Assembly: GCA_964250215.1 (NCBI GenBank)
Contig: CAXUEX010000081.1
Location: forward strand, 1 to 12,589
DNA length: 12,589 bases
Direction of reading: 5' to 3'
Source of the DNA: DAIDJM01 sp964250215
GTDB lineage: Bacteria > Pseudomonadota > Alphaproteobacteria > Acetobacterales > Acetobacteraceae
The notes below the pieces were generated by a model. That model was not told the origin of the DNA. It saw nothing but the letters and a program-made list of their open reading frames with translations, and did no database searches. Made by a program: the position numbers and the translations under genes. Below are positions 1 to 7,209 of the stretch, in pieces. The stretch's first letter is position 1, and every line of letters begins with the position of its first letter.

Positions 1-460
1 CGCCGGCCGCGCCGCGCAAGCGCAATCGGCGCTCGCGGCGCGGGATGCCGGCAAGCCGCTGGGCCCGATCGCCGGCGCGCCGCCCGCCGTGGCCCGCTTC
101 GCCACCACGGCGCCGCCGACGATTTCCGCCCTGCGCGAGCAATTTCCGGACGTGGCCGAGCATATCCGCGCCGCCATGGAGCCGACCGGCCCTAACCAGG
201 GCTTTCTCGGCCGGGCGCTGGCCAGGCTGGAGCGCGGCATCACGGTGCGAGAAGGCGATCGCGTGGTGGTGGGCGCGCCGCAGGAGGCGGTGCTGGAACG
301 CGCCCAGGACGATGTGCGCATCGACGATCTGGCCGCGGCGGTCAGCGAGCTTGGCAAGCTGACCGGGCGCGCGCGTGACGCGGCTTCGCCTTGGATGGGG
401 CAGGCGCAGGCGGTGATGGATGCGCGCGCGGGGCTGGCGCAGATGGCGGCACGCGGCTGA
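1..460 (+). CDS. Mic60/mitofilin-family inner-membrane protein, C-terminal part (5' end outside window)
   Basis: The frame is open from base 2 and ends at TGA 458-460; no start is visible because the gene begins upstream. The roughly 150 residues seen start with an Ala-rich stretch. They continue into a compact helical domain with the pattern QFPDVAEHIRAAM, a GFLGRALARL helix, VTVRxGD-like strand residues (here ITVREGD) and a final SPWMGQAQAVMDAR helix. That matches the C-terminal mitofilin signature domain of alphaproteobacterial Mic60 (COG4223), which shapes inner-membrane invaginations; the N-terminal membrane anchor and coiled coil would lie upstream. The stop overlaps the hemY start (TGATG), and mic60 before hemY in the heme operon is a known alphaproteobacterial arrangement. 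The family call rests on pattern recognition and neighbourhood rather than an alignment. Confidence 0.8.
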   Translation, partial: AGRAAQAQSALAARDAGKPLGPIAGAPPAVARFATTAPPTISALREQFPDVAEHIRAAMEPTGPNQGFLGRALARLERGITVREGDRVVVGAPQEAVLERAQDDVRIDDLAAAVSELGKLTGRARDAASPWMGQAQAVMDARAGLAQMAARG

Positions 461-1773
461 TGCGTCACGTCCTCTCCTTCTTCCTCGTCGCCGTCGTCGC
501 GGTGGGCGTCGCGGTGTGGATCGCCAACCTGAACGGGCATCTGGCGCTGGATGTCGGCACCACCACCGTGCAGACGCCGCTGGCCTGGGCCGTGGTGGGA
601 CTGCTGACGCTGATCGTGGTCCTGCTGGTGCTGTTCCGGCTGGGGGCTTCGGTGCTGGGATTGGGCGGTGCTATTCGGCGCACCGGCCAGGGCCGTAGCC
701 GGAAGCGCGGCGAGGCGGCCATCACCAGCGCATTGGTGGCACTCGCCGCCCGCGAGCCGGATGCCGCGAAACGGGAAGCCGCGCGTGCGCGGCGCCATCT
801 GGGCGACACACCGCAGACGCTGCTGGTTTCCGCCTATGCGGGCACGCTTTCCGGCGACAAGCAGGCCGCGCAGGAGGCCTTTCAGCAACTATCCGAGCAC
901 AAGGAGGGGTCCTTCCTCGGGCTGCGGGGATTGCTGCGCCAGGCCGTGGATGCCGAGGATTGGGAGCGCGCGGCCGATCTCGCCAGGCAGGCCGAGCGCG
1001 CGCATCCCGGCACCAGCTTTCTCGGCGCGGAGCGGACGCATCTTGCGGTGCGCACCGGCAACTGGCGCGAGGCGCTGCAGCTCAACAAGGGCCAGCCTTC
1101 CCACGCCGCGCTTGCCGCCGCGGCAGCGGATGCCGAATCGGATCCGGAAGTTGCGCGGCGGCTGGCCAAGGAGGCGTGGAAGCGCGATCCGCTGCTGGCG
1201 CCGGCCGCGATTGTGTATGCCAGACGGCTGCGCCGGGCCGGTCGGGAGAAGGCGGCGATCGACGTGCTGCGCCGCAGTTTCGCGGCCGCGCCGAACCCGG
1301 AACTCGTGACGTTCGGGCTGGAGGAGACGCACGATCGCGCGGCGCGGCTGAAGCTCGCGGCCGAAATCGTCGGCGGCGCGCCGGAGAGCGGCGAGGCGCA
1401 TCTGGCGCTGGGCCGGCTCGAGTTGCAGGCCGGGAATGCCCAGGCCGCCGAACGGCATGCCGAAGCGGCGCTGAAATCCGGCTTGCGGCAGCGCCGGGCC
1501 TATCTGCTGCTTGCCGATGCCGCGGAGGTGCTGGGCAGCGACGATCTGCACCGCGCCGCACATTTGGACGCGCTGCGCATGGCGGCCGGTGCCGAGGCCG
1601 ATCCGGCCTGGCTATGCGAGGCTTGTGGCAGCGTGCTGGAAGCGTGGCGGCCGGCCTGCCCGGTTTGTCACGCGGCCGGAAAGGTGCGCTGGGCCGTGCC
1701 GACCCGTGCGCCGCGCATTGTGCCGATATCGATGGAGTCCATGGCGGCGTTGCCCATGGACCCGAGCGGGTGA
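460..1773 (+). CDS. hemY: HemY-type TPR membrane protein
   Basis: This 437-residue protein belongs to the HemY family (HemY_N domain plus tetratricopeptide-like helices), a heme-operon membrane protein whose biochemical role is still unclear; it is unrelated to the protoporphyrinogen oxidase also called HemY. Two hydrophobic segments lie near residues 3-23 and 41-65, separated by the short NGHLALDVG loop. Basic residues (around 73-86) follow, then an Ala/Leu/Arg-rich helical region of TPR character to about residue 380. The C-terminus has two CxxC pairs, Cys386/Cys389 and Cys400/Cys403, which look like a small zinc ribbon. ATG 460 was chosen because it overlaps the preceding stop and places the first membrane helix at the N-terminus; the upstream in-frame ATG at 391 lies inside mic60. 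No strong ribosome-binding site is visible, so translational coupling to mic60 is likely. Confidence 0.88.
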   Translation: MRHVLSFFLVAVVAVGVAVWIANLNGHLALDVGTTTVQTPLAWAVVGLLTLIVVLLVLFRLGASVLGLGGAIRRTGQGRSRKRGEAAITSALVALAAREPDAAKREAARARRHLGDTPQTLLVSAYAGTLSGDKQAAQEAFQQLSEHKEGSFLGLRGLLRQAVDAEDWERAADLARQAERAHPGTSFLGAERTHLAVRTGNWREALQLNKGQPSHAALAAAAADAESDPEVARRLAKEAWKRDPLLAPAAIVYARRLRRAGREKAAIDVLRRSFAAAPNPELVTFGLEETHDRAARLKLAAEIVGGAPESGEAHLALGRLELQAGNAQAAERHAEAALKSGLRQRRAYLLLADAAEVLGSDDLHRAAHLDALRMAAGAEADPAWLCEACGSVLEAWRPACPVCHAAGKVRWAVPTRAPRIVPISMESMAALPMDPSG

Positions 1774-3248
1774 TGGACGCGCTCGCCGGCAAGAAGGTGG
1801 GTGCGGCAGCGGTGGCGTCGCGCCCCGTGCTGGCGCTCGATCTGGACGGCACGGTTTGCCGCACGGATACGCTGGTGGAAACCGCGCTGGCCCTGGCGGC
1901 GCATCGCAAGGGCGAGCTGATTTCGGCGTTGCCCGCTTTGCGGCAGGGGCGCGCGGCGTTCAAGCGGCGGCTGGCGGAGCGGCTGATCCCCGATCCGGCT
2001 GCGCTGGTGTACAACGAAGCCGTTCTCGATCTGGCACGCGCCGCGCGGCAGGATGGGCAGCCGGTCGTGCTGGTGACGGCCGCCGATCGTGGCGTGGCGG
2101 ATGCGGTGGCGGCGCATCTCGGGCTGTTCGACGAGGTGATCGCGAGCGAGCCGGGGCTAAATCTGAAAGGTGCCGCGAAAGCCGCTTCGCTGGTCGCGCG
2201 GTTCGGTGAGCGCGGCTTCGATTATGCCGGCGATGCACCGGCGGATCGCGCCGTGTGGCGCCATGCGGCGCATGCCTATCTGGTTTCGCCGCCGGCAGGA
2301 TTGCGCGAGACGGTGGCCGCCGAGAGCGGCGCCGAGGTGAGCGTGATCGGCCGAGCCCCCGATGGTTTCGCGCAACTGAAGCTGCTGCGCCGCGAACTGC
2401 GCGTGCATCAATGGGCCAAGAACCTGCTGCTGTTCCTGCCGGCTTTCGGCGCGCATCGCTGGGATACGCATACGCTGCTCGCGGCCTTTCTGGGCTTCGT
2501 GGCATTCAGCCTGTGCGCATCCAGCGTGTATGTGCTGAATGATCTGCTCGATCTGCCGCACGATCGCCGGCATCGCACGAAACGGCACCGGCCGTTCGCC
2601 AGCGGCGACCTGCCGCTGCGGCTGGCGCCGTTGCTGCTCGGCATCACGTTGTTTGGCGGTTTCGGGCTTTCGCTGCTGCTGCCGTGGCCTTTCCTGCTCA
2701 TGCTGGCCGGTTATTACGTGGCCACGCTGAGCTATTCCTTCGTGCTGAAGCGGCGCGTGGCGTTCGATGTGATCATGCTGGCCGCGCTCTACACGATCCG
2801 GGTGTTCGCAGGGGGCGCTGCGACCGGCATCGGCTTTTCGCCCTGGCTGCTCGCCTTTTCGATGTTCCTGTTCTTCTGCCTGGCGATCGTAAAGCGGCTT
2901 ACCGAGATTGCGCAGCATGTGCGGGGTGGCGGCACGGAGGCGATTTCCGGACGCGGCTATCGGCCGGAAGACATCGACATGCTGCGCGGGCTGGCTTCGG
3001 CGAGCGGCACGATGGCCGTGCTGGTTCTGGCGCTGTATGTGAACAGCCCGGAGGTGCGCATCCTGTATCCGCGGCCGGAAGTTCTGTGGCTGCTCTGCCC
3101 GCTGCTGCTGTTCTGGGTGAGCCGGATGCTGATCGTGGCCAATCGCGGCGACATGCACGACGACCCGGTGGTGTATGCGTTGAGCGACCGCACATCGCTC
3201 GCGACGCTCGGCGCTGCCTTGCTCGCGCTGCTGGGCGGCAGTTGGTAA
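1773..3248 (+). CDS. HAD phosphatase-UbiA prenyltransferase fusion, decaprenyl-phosphate phosphoribosyltransferase-like
   Basis: The 491-residue protein has two parts. Residues 1-200 form a HAD hydrolase: Asp23 and Asp25 in DLDGT (motif I), Thr102 (II), Lys132 (III), and Asp154 with Asp158 in YAGDAPAD (IV). Residues 205-491 form a UbiA-superfamily membrane domain with about eight hydrophobic helices. It carries the Asp-rich motif NDxxDxxxD at 256-264, a basic KRHRP loop at 270-274, and a second motif with Asp332 after YSFVLKRR. This domain resembles mycobacterial Rv3806c, which moves phosphoribose from PRPP onto decaprenyl phosphate. The HAD part could then remove the 5-phosphate, the job of a separate enzyme in mycobacteria; that is inference. 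Related HAD-UbiA proteins are linked to D-arabinose transfer in rhizobia (noeC of Azorhizobium, from memory). ATG 1773 overlaps the hemY stop; GTG 1770 is a possible alternative. The DprE1-like next gene strongly supports this role over quinone or heme prenylation. Confidence 0.85.
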   Translation: MDALAGKKVGAAAVASRPVLALDLDGTVCRTDTLVETALALAAHRKGELISALPALRQGRAAFKRRLAERLIPDPAALVYNEAVLDLARAARQDGQPVVLVTAADRGVADAVAAHLGLFDEVIASEPGLNLKGAAKAASLVARFGERGFDYAGDAPADRAVWRHAAHAYLVSPPAGLRETVAAESGAEVSVIGRAPDGFAQLKLLRRELRVHQWAKNLLLFLPAFGAHRWDTHTLLAAFLGFVAFSLCASSVYVLNDLLDLPHDRRHRTKRHRPFASGDLPLRLAPLLLGITLFGGFGLSLLLPWPFLLMLAGYYVATLSYSFVLKRRVAFDVIMLAALYTIRVFAGGAATGIGFSPWLLAFSMFLFFCLAIVKRLTEIAQHVRGGGTEAISGRGYRPEDIDMLRGLASASGTMAVLVLALYVNSPEVRILYPRPEVLWLLCPLLLFWVSRMLIVANRGDMHDDPVVYALSDRTSLATLGAALLALLGGSW

Positions 3249-4570
3249 TGCGGCAGGCGGAAGCGACGCTTTCCGGCTGGGGCCGGGCGACGGCTTCGCG
3301 CATGCAGGCGGGCTGGCCGGTGCATGCCGATGAGGCGGCCGAGGCGATGCTGGCCGGTCCGCATTCCGGCGGCACGGTGTTCCGCGGCGCCGGCCGGTCC
3401 TACGGCGATTGCGCACTGAACCGCGATGGCGCCGCGCTGCTCACGGAGAAACTCGATCACATCCTGGCTTTCGACGAGAAGAGTGGCACACTCACGGTGG
3501 AACCGGGCGTGGATTTTCGCACGTTGCTGCGCGAATTCCTGCCGCTGGGATTTCTTGCGCCGGTTACGCCCGGGACGGGTTTTGCCACCATCGGCGGTGC
3601 GATCGCGCACGATGTTCACGGCAAGAACCATGAAACCGCGGGTACTTTTGCGCAGCACGTGACGGAGATTTCCCTGCTGCTGCCGGATGGCACCCGTCAG
3701 GCGGTGCAGCCCGGCTCGGCGCTGTTTCGCGCCACCGCCGGCGGGCTGGGCCTGACCGGGCTGATCACCCGGGTTTCGTTCCGGATGCGGCGGGTGCCCG
3801 GCAACGCGGTGTTGGTGCGCGAACGGCGAGTTGCCGATCTGCAGGCGTTCCTGGCAGCGATGGCGGAAGCTTCCGGCGCCACCTATGCGGTGGGTTGGAT
3901 CGACGGCACCGCGCGCGGCAGCGGCTTGGGCCGTGGCATTCTGGAAACGGCGGAGCCGGATGCGGTGGATCTCGGCGATACCCGTCATGCGATGCGCGTG
4001 CCGTTCGATTTTCCTGGTTTGGCGCTCAATCCGATCAGCGTGCGCGCGTTCAACGCCGTGTACTATCGGCACGTGCCGAAAGCGGGAAGGGAGCGGCGCG
4101 TGCATTACCGCCGGTTCCTGTATCCGCTGGATACGTTGCACGACTGGAACCGCATCTATGGCCGCCGTGGCTTCCACCAGTTCCAATGCGTGGTGCCGTT
4201 CGCGCAAGGCGAGCATGCGTTGCAGGAGCTGCTGGAGGTGATTGCAAAGTCGGGCAAGGCCTCGTTCCTGGCGGTGCTGAAACGCCTGGGTGAGGGCAGG
4301 GCGGGTTTTCTCTCGTTCCCGCAGCCCGGCTACACGCTGGCGCTGGATTTTCCCGCCGGATCGGGCATCGAAAACCTGTACGCGCAGCTTTGCGCCATCG
4401 TGCTGCGTTTTGGCGGCCGGGTGTATCTGGCCAAGGATGCGCTGCTGGATGCGGGAACTTTCCGACGCATGTACCCGCAGTTTCCGGAATTCCGCGCCGT
4501 GCTGCAGCAGGTGGACCCAAACGCCGCCATCCAGTCCGACATGGCGCGGCGGCTGAACCTGCACGGATAG
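3248..4570 (+). CDS. dprE1: DprE1-like FAD-dependent oxidase (polyprenylphosphoryl-ribose 2'-oxidase)
   Basis: This 440-residue flavoenzyme matches the mycobacterial DprE1 family, which oxidises decaprenylphosphoryl-ribose at C2' on the way to the arabinofuranose donor. An FAD_binding_4 domain covers about residues 8-180, with GAGRSYGD (47-54), PGTGFATIGGAIAHDVHGKNH (108-128) and AGGLGLTG. A substrate/ALO-type domain follows, ending in SDMARRL. Against M. tuberculosis DprE1 (recalled sequence), His124 corresponds to His132, Lys126 to Lys134 and Lys396 to catalytic Lys418. Cys387 is replaced by Ala365 in the TLALDF stretch. ATG 3248 overlaps the preceding TAA by one base, and the long upstream extension of the frame lies inside the UbiA gene. 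There is no signal peptide or membrane helix; it probably works at the cytoplasmic membrane on lipid-linked sugar. Its usual partner DprE2 is not in the window, so the complete pathway is inferred. Confidence 0.87.
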   Translation: MRQAEATLSGWGRATASRMQAGWPVHADEAAEAMLAGPHSGGTVFRGAGRSYGDCALNRDGAALLTEKLDHILAFDEKSGTLTVEPGVDFRTLLREFLPLGFLAPVTPGTGFATIGGAIAHDVHGKNHETAGTFAQHVTEISLLLPDGTRQAVQPGSALFRATAGGLGLTGLITRVSFRMRRVPGNAVLVRERRVADLQAFLAAMAEASGATYAVGWIDGTARGSGLGRGILETAEPDAVDLGDTRHAMRVPFDFPGLALNPISVRAFNAVYYRHVPKAGRERRVHYRRFLYPLDTLHDWNRIYGRRGFHQFQCVVPFAQGEHALQELLEVIAKSGKASFLAVLKRLGEGRAGFLSFPQPGYTLALDFPAGSGIENLYAQLCAIVLRFGGRVYLAKDALLDAGTFRRMYPQFPEFRAVLQQVDPNAAIQSDMARRLNLHG

Positions 4571-4576
4571 CACACG

Positions 4577-5755
4577 GTGTTCCCAAGCTTCGTCGAGCAG
4601 TTGCGGAGCGCCGGCCTGCCGATTTCCCTGACCGAGTATCTCGGCCTGATCGGTGCCATGCAGAGCCGCGTTGCCGAATACAGCGTCGAGGATTTCTATT
4701 TTCTGGCCCGCGCGGTGCTGGTGAAGGACGAGCGGCATCTTGACCGGTTCGATCGGGTGTTTGCGCAGGTTTTTCGGGGGTTGGAGGCGCCAGCGCTCGA
4801 TCCCGCGAAGGCGATCCCCGAGGAATGGCTGCGCAAGATTGCCGAGAAGACGCTGTCGCCGGACGAAATGGCTGCCATCGAGGCGCTGGGCGGCTTCGAG
4901 AAGCTGATGGAGACGCTGCGCGAGCGGCTGGCGGAACAGAAGGAACGGCACCAGGGCGGCAACAAATGGATCGGCACCGGCGGCACGTCGCCGTTCGGCG
5001 CCTATGGCTACAATCCGGAAGGTGTGCGGATCGGTCAGAAGGAGAGCCGGCAACGCCGCGCCGTGAAGGTGTGGGACAAGCGCGAGTTTCGCGATCTGGA
5101 CGGCGATGTGGAGCTCGGCACGCGCAACATGAAGGTGGCGCTGCGCAAGCTCCGCCGGTTCGCGCGCACGGGCGCGGCCGTGGAGCTGGACATGCAGGGC
5201 ACGATCCACGCGACCGCGACCAACGGCGGCTCGCTCGATCTGCGGCTGGTGCCGGAGCGGCACAATGCGGTGAAGCTGCTGCTGCTGCTGGATGTGGGCG
5301 GCTCGATGGACGATCATGTGCGGGAGTCGGAACAGCTATTTTCCGCCGTGCGTAGCGAATTCAAGCACTACGAGCATTTCTATTTCCACAATTGCCTTTA
5401 TGAGCGGGTGTGGCGGGAGAACCGGCGGCGCGATGCGAGCGGGCTGGATACCGAAGCGCTGCTGCGGACGTATGGTCGTGATTACAAGCTGATCTTCGTG
5501 GGTGACGCGACGATGAGCCCGTACGAGGTGGTGCAGCCGGGCGGCAGCGTGGAGCATTGGAACGCGGAAGCGGGGGCGGTGTGGATGCAGCGGGTGCTTG
5601 GGCACTTCCGCAGCGCGGCGTGGCTCAATCCGGTGCCGGAAGCGGAGTGGCATTACACGCATTCGGTGCAATTGCTGCGGCAGGTGCTAGCGGGGCGGAT
5701 GTATCCGCTGACGCTGGATGGGTTGGATGCGATGACGCGGGCGTTGTCGCACTGA
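4577..5755 (+). CDS. CoxE-type VWA domain protein
   Basis: The 392-residue protein has an N-terminal helical region with the family pattern GLPISLTEYLGL (13-24) and an FYFLARAVLVKDERHLDRFDRVF segment from 40. A charged linker with a glycine-rich stretch (127-150) follows. From about residue 233 there is a von Willebrand A fold whose metal site reads DVGGSMD (Asp239, Ser243), with FVGDATMSP around Asp310. The first MIDAS serine is glycine, as I recall being usual in this COG3552 group. Relatives generally work with a MoxR-type AAA ATPase in metal-cofactor insertion or protein remodelling; no such ATPase is present here, so substrate and partner are unknown. The start is GTG 4577, six bases after the dprE1 stop. 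No clear Shine-Dalgarno is seen, so translation may depend on ribosomes finishing dprE1. A link to arabinose metabolism has no support beyond co-transcription. Confidence 0.85.
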   Translation: MFPSFVEQLRSAGLPISLTEYLGLIGAMQSRVAEYSVEDFYFLARAVLVKDERHLDRFDRVFAQVFRGLEAPALDPAKAIPEEWLRKIAEKTLSPDEMAAIEALGGFEKLMETLRERLAEQKERHQGGNKWIGTGGTSPFGAYGYNPEGVRIGQKESRQRRAVKVWDKREFRDLDGDVELGTRNMKVALRKLRRFARTGAAVELDMQGTIHATATNGGSLDLRLVPERHNAVKLLLLLDVGGSMDDHVRESEQLFSAVRSEFKHYEHFYFHNCLYERVWRENRRRDASGLDTEALLRTYGRDYKLIFVGDATMSPYEVVQPGGSVEHWNAEAGAVWMQRVLGHFRSAAWLNPVPEAEWHYTHSVQLLRQVLAGRMYPLTLDGLDAMTRALSH

Positions 5756-5772
5756 TCCGAATGCCGGCCTTC

Positions 5773-7167
5773 TCAGCCTAGCGCGCGAAGCCTTGCGAGC
5801 GCCTCGTCTTTTCCCAAGGCCGCCAGTGTTGCGTCGATGCCTGGGCTGCTTGTGCTGCCGGTGAGTGCGGCGCGCAGCGGTTGCGCCACTTGCCCCAGCT
5901 TGCGTCTTGTCTCCTCGGCGAAAGTCCGAAGTGCGCTGTCGAGCGCCGGCGCGGTAAAATCCGTGGCCGCCAGCGTGGGCGCCAATGCTTGCAACATCCC
6001 GATCGCGTCCGACGTCAACAGTGCGTGTGCCTTCGGCTCGAATGGGAGAGGCGGCGTGCGGGCTAGGAACGCGGCACTTTCGGCAAGCTCGACGAGGGTC
6101 TTCGCGCGCTCCTTCAGGCCGGGCATGAGTGTGTGAATGCGGGTTTCCGCGATGCCGTTCACGGTGAGACCGGGCCGGTCGTGCAGGCGGCGAACGACAT
6201 CCTTGGTGAGTCGCGCATCGTCGGCCTGGCGCAGCCACACGCCGTTCAAATACGTCAGCTTCGCATAATCCATGCGGCTCGCCGCGCGACCCACACCGTC
6301 GAGATCGAACAGCGCGATCGCCTGCTCGCGGGAGAGAATTTCCGCGTCGCCATGGCCCCAGCCGAGGCGGAGAAGATAGTTACATAAGGCTTCGGGCAGA
6401 AAACCCTGGGTCTCGAAGTCCAGCACGCTCACCGCGCCATGCCGCTTCGAAAGCTTGGCGCCGTCCGCGCCGTGGATCAGCGGGATATGCGCGAATTGCG
6501 GTGGCTCCCAGCCCATCGCACGATAGATCTGCACTTGCCGGAACGTGTTCGTTAGGTGATCGTCGCCGCGGATCACGTGTGTGATGCCCATGTCGTGGTC
6601 ATCCACCACCACGGCGTGCAGATAGGTGGGCGTGCCGTCGCTGCGCAGCAGGATTAGATCGTCGAGCTCGGCATTCGCTACGCGCACGGTGCCCTGCACC
6701 AGATCGTGCACGGCGGTTTCGCCCTCCTGCGGCGCGCGCAAACGGATCGCGGGTGAAATGCCCGCCGGTGCGTCGCCCGCATCGCGGTCCCGCCAGCGCC
6801 CATCGTAGCGCGGCGTTCGGCCCGCAGCGATCGCCTGCTCGCGCATCTGCCGCAACTCGTCCGGGGTGGAGTAGCAGCGGTAGGCTTGGCCGGCCTTCAG
6901 CATCTGCTGCGCAATTTCCGCGTGACGCGCGGCGCGCGTGGACTGGAAAAGCGGCGGCTCATCCGGATCCAGTTCGAGCCAACTGAGCCCTTGCAGGATC
7001 ACGTCCACGGCTTGCTGCGTGCTGCGTTCGCGGTCGGTATCCTCGATGCGCAACAGATATTCGCCGCCGTGGTGGCGGGCGAACAGATAATTGAACAGCG
7101 CGGTACGGGCGCCGCCGATATGCAGCAGGCCCGTGGGGCTGGGCGCGAAGCGGGTGCGAACGGTCAT
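5773..7167 (-). CDS. gltX: Glutamyl-tRNA synthetase
   Basis: This class I aminoacyl-tRNA synthetase of 464 residues attaches glutamate to tRNA in the cytoplasm. The HIGH-type motif is HIGG at 16-19 within FAPSPTGLLHIGGARTALFN, and the KMSKS-type motif is KLSKR at 238-242. LRIEDTDRERS (39-49), VIRGDDHLTNT (198-207) and the helical C-terminal anticodon-binding region (about 330-464) are all typical, and length is normal. The zinc site known from E. coli GluRS appears incomplete: Cys98 is present, but the next ligand position is Ser100 and no later Cys/His pair is seen near residues 115-130. Many alphaproteobacteria keep two GluRS copies with different tRNA preferences; specificity cannot be told from this sequence. 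It is last in the minus-strand series, 42 bases after the dehydrogenase, with only a weak ribosome-binding site, and faces the VWA gene tail-to-tail. Confidence 0.97.
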   Translation of the reverse strand: MTVRTRFAPSPTGLLHIGGARTALFNYLFARHHGGEYLLRIEDTDRERSTQQAVDVILQGLSWLELDPDEPPLFQSTRAARHAEIAQQMLKAGQAYRCYSTPDELRQMREQAIAAGRTPRYDGRWRDRDAGDAPAGISPAIRLRAPQEGETAVHDLVQGTVRVANAELDDLILLRSDGTPTYLHAVVVDDHDMGITHVIRGDDHLTNTFRQVQIYRAMGWEPPQFAHIPLIHGADGAKLSKRHGAVSVLDFETQGFLPEALCNYLLRLGWGHGDAEILSREQAIALFDLDGVGRAASRMDYAKLTYLNGVWLRQADDARLTKDVVRRLHDRPGLTVNGIAETRIHTLMPGLKERAKTLVELAESAAFLARTPPLPFEPKAHALLTSDAIGMLQALAPTLAATDFTAPALDSALRTFAEETRRKLGQVAQPLRAALTGSTSSPGIDATLAALGKDEALARLRALG

Positions 7168-7209
7168 GCCGGTTCATACAAGCCCGCTTCCGGCGGTGCC
7201 AGCCCGGCG

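Noticed and set aside
960..1772. A 271-residue upstream extension of the HAD-UbiA frame
   Set aside because: It is out of frame within hemY and Gly/Arg/Ala-rich; the HAD domain begins naturally just after ATG 1773.
2157..3416. A 419-codon minus-strand open frame opposite the UbiA gene
   Set aside because: Same composition artefact; low-complexity His/Gln/Arg-rich product with no recognisable motif.
2957..5317. A 786-codon open frame on the minus strand, antisense to the UbiA, dprE1 and VWA genes
   Set aside because: It is rich in His, Gln and Arg with no domain pattern and no hydrophobic logic, as expected from the complement of a strongly biased GC-rich coding strand. The opposite strand encodes clear families throughout.
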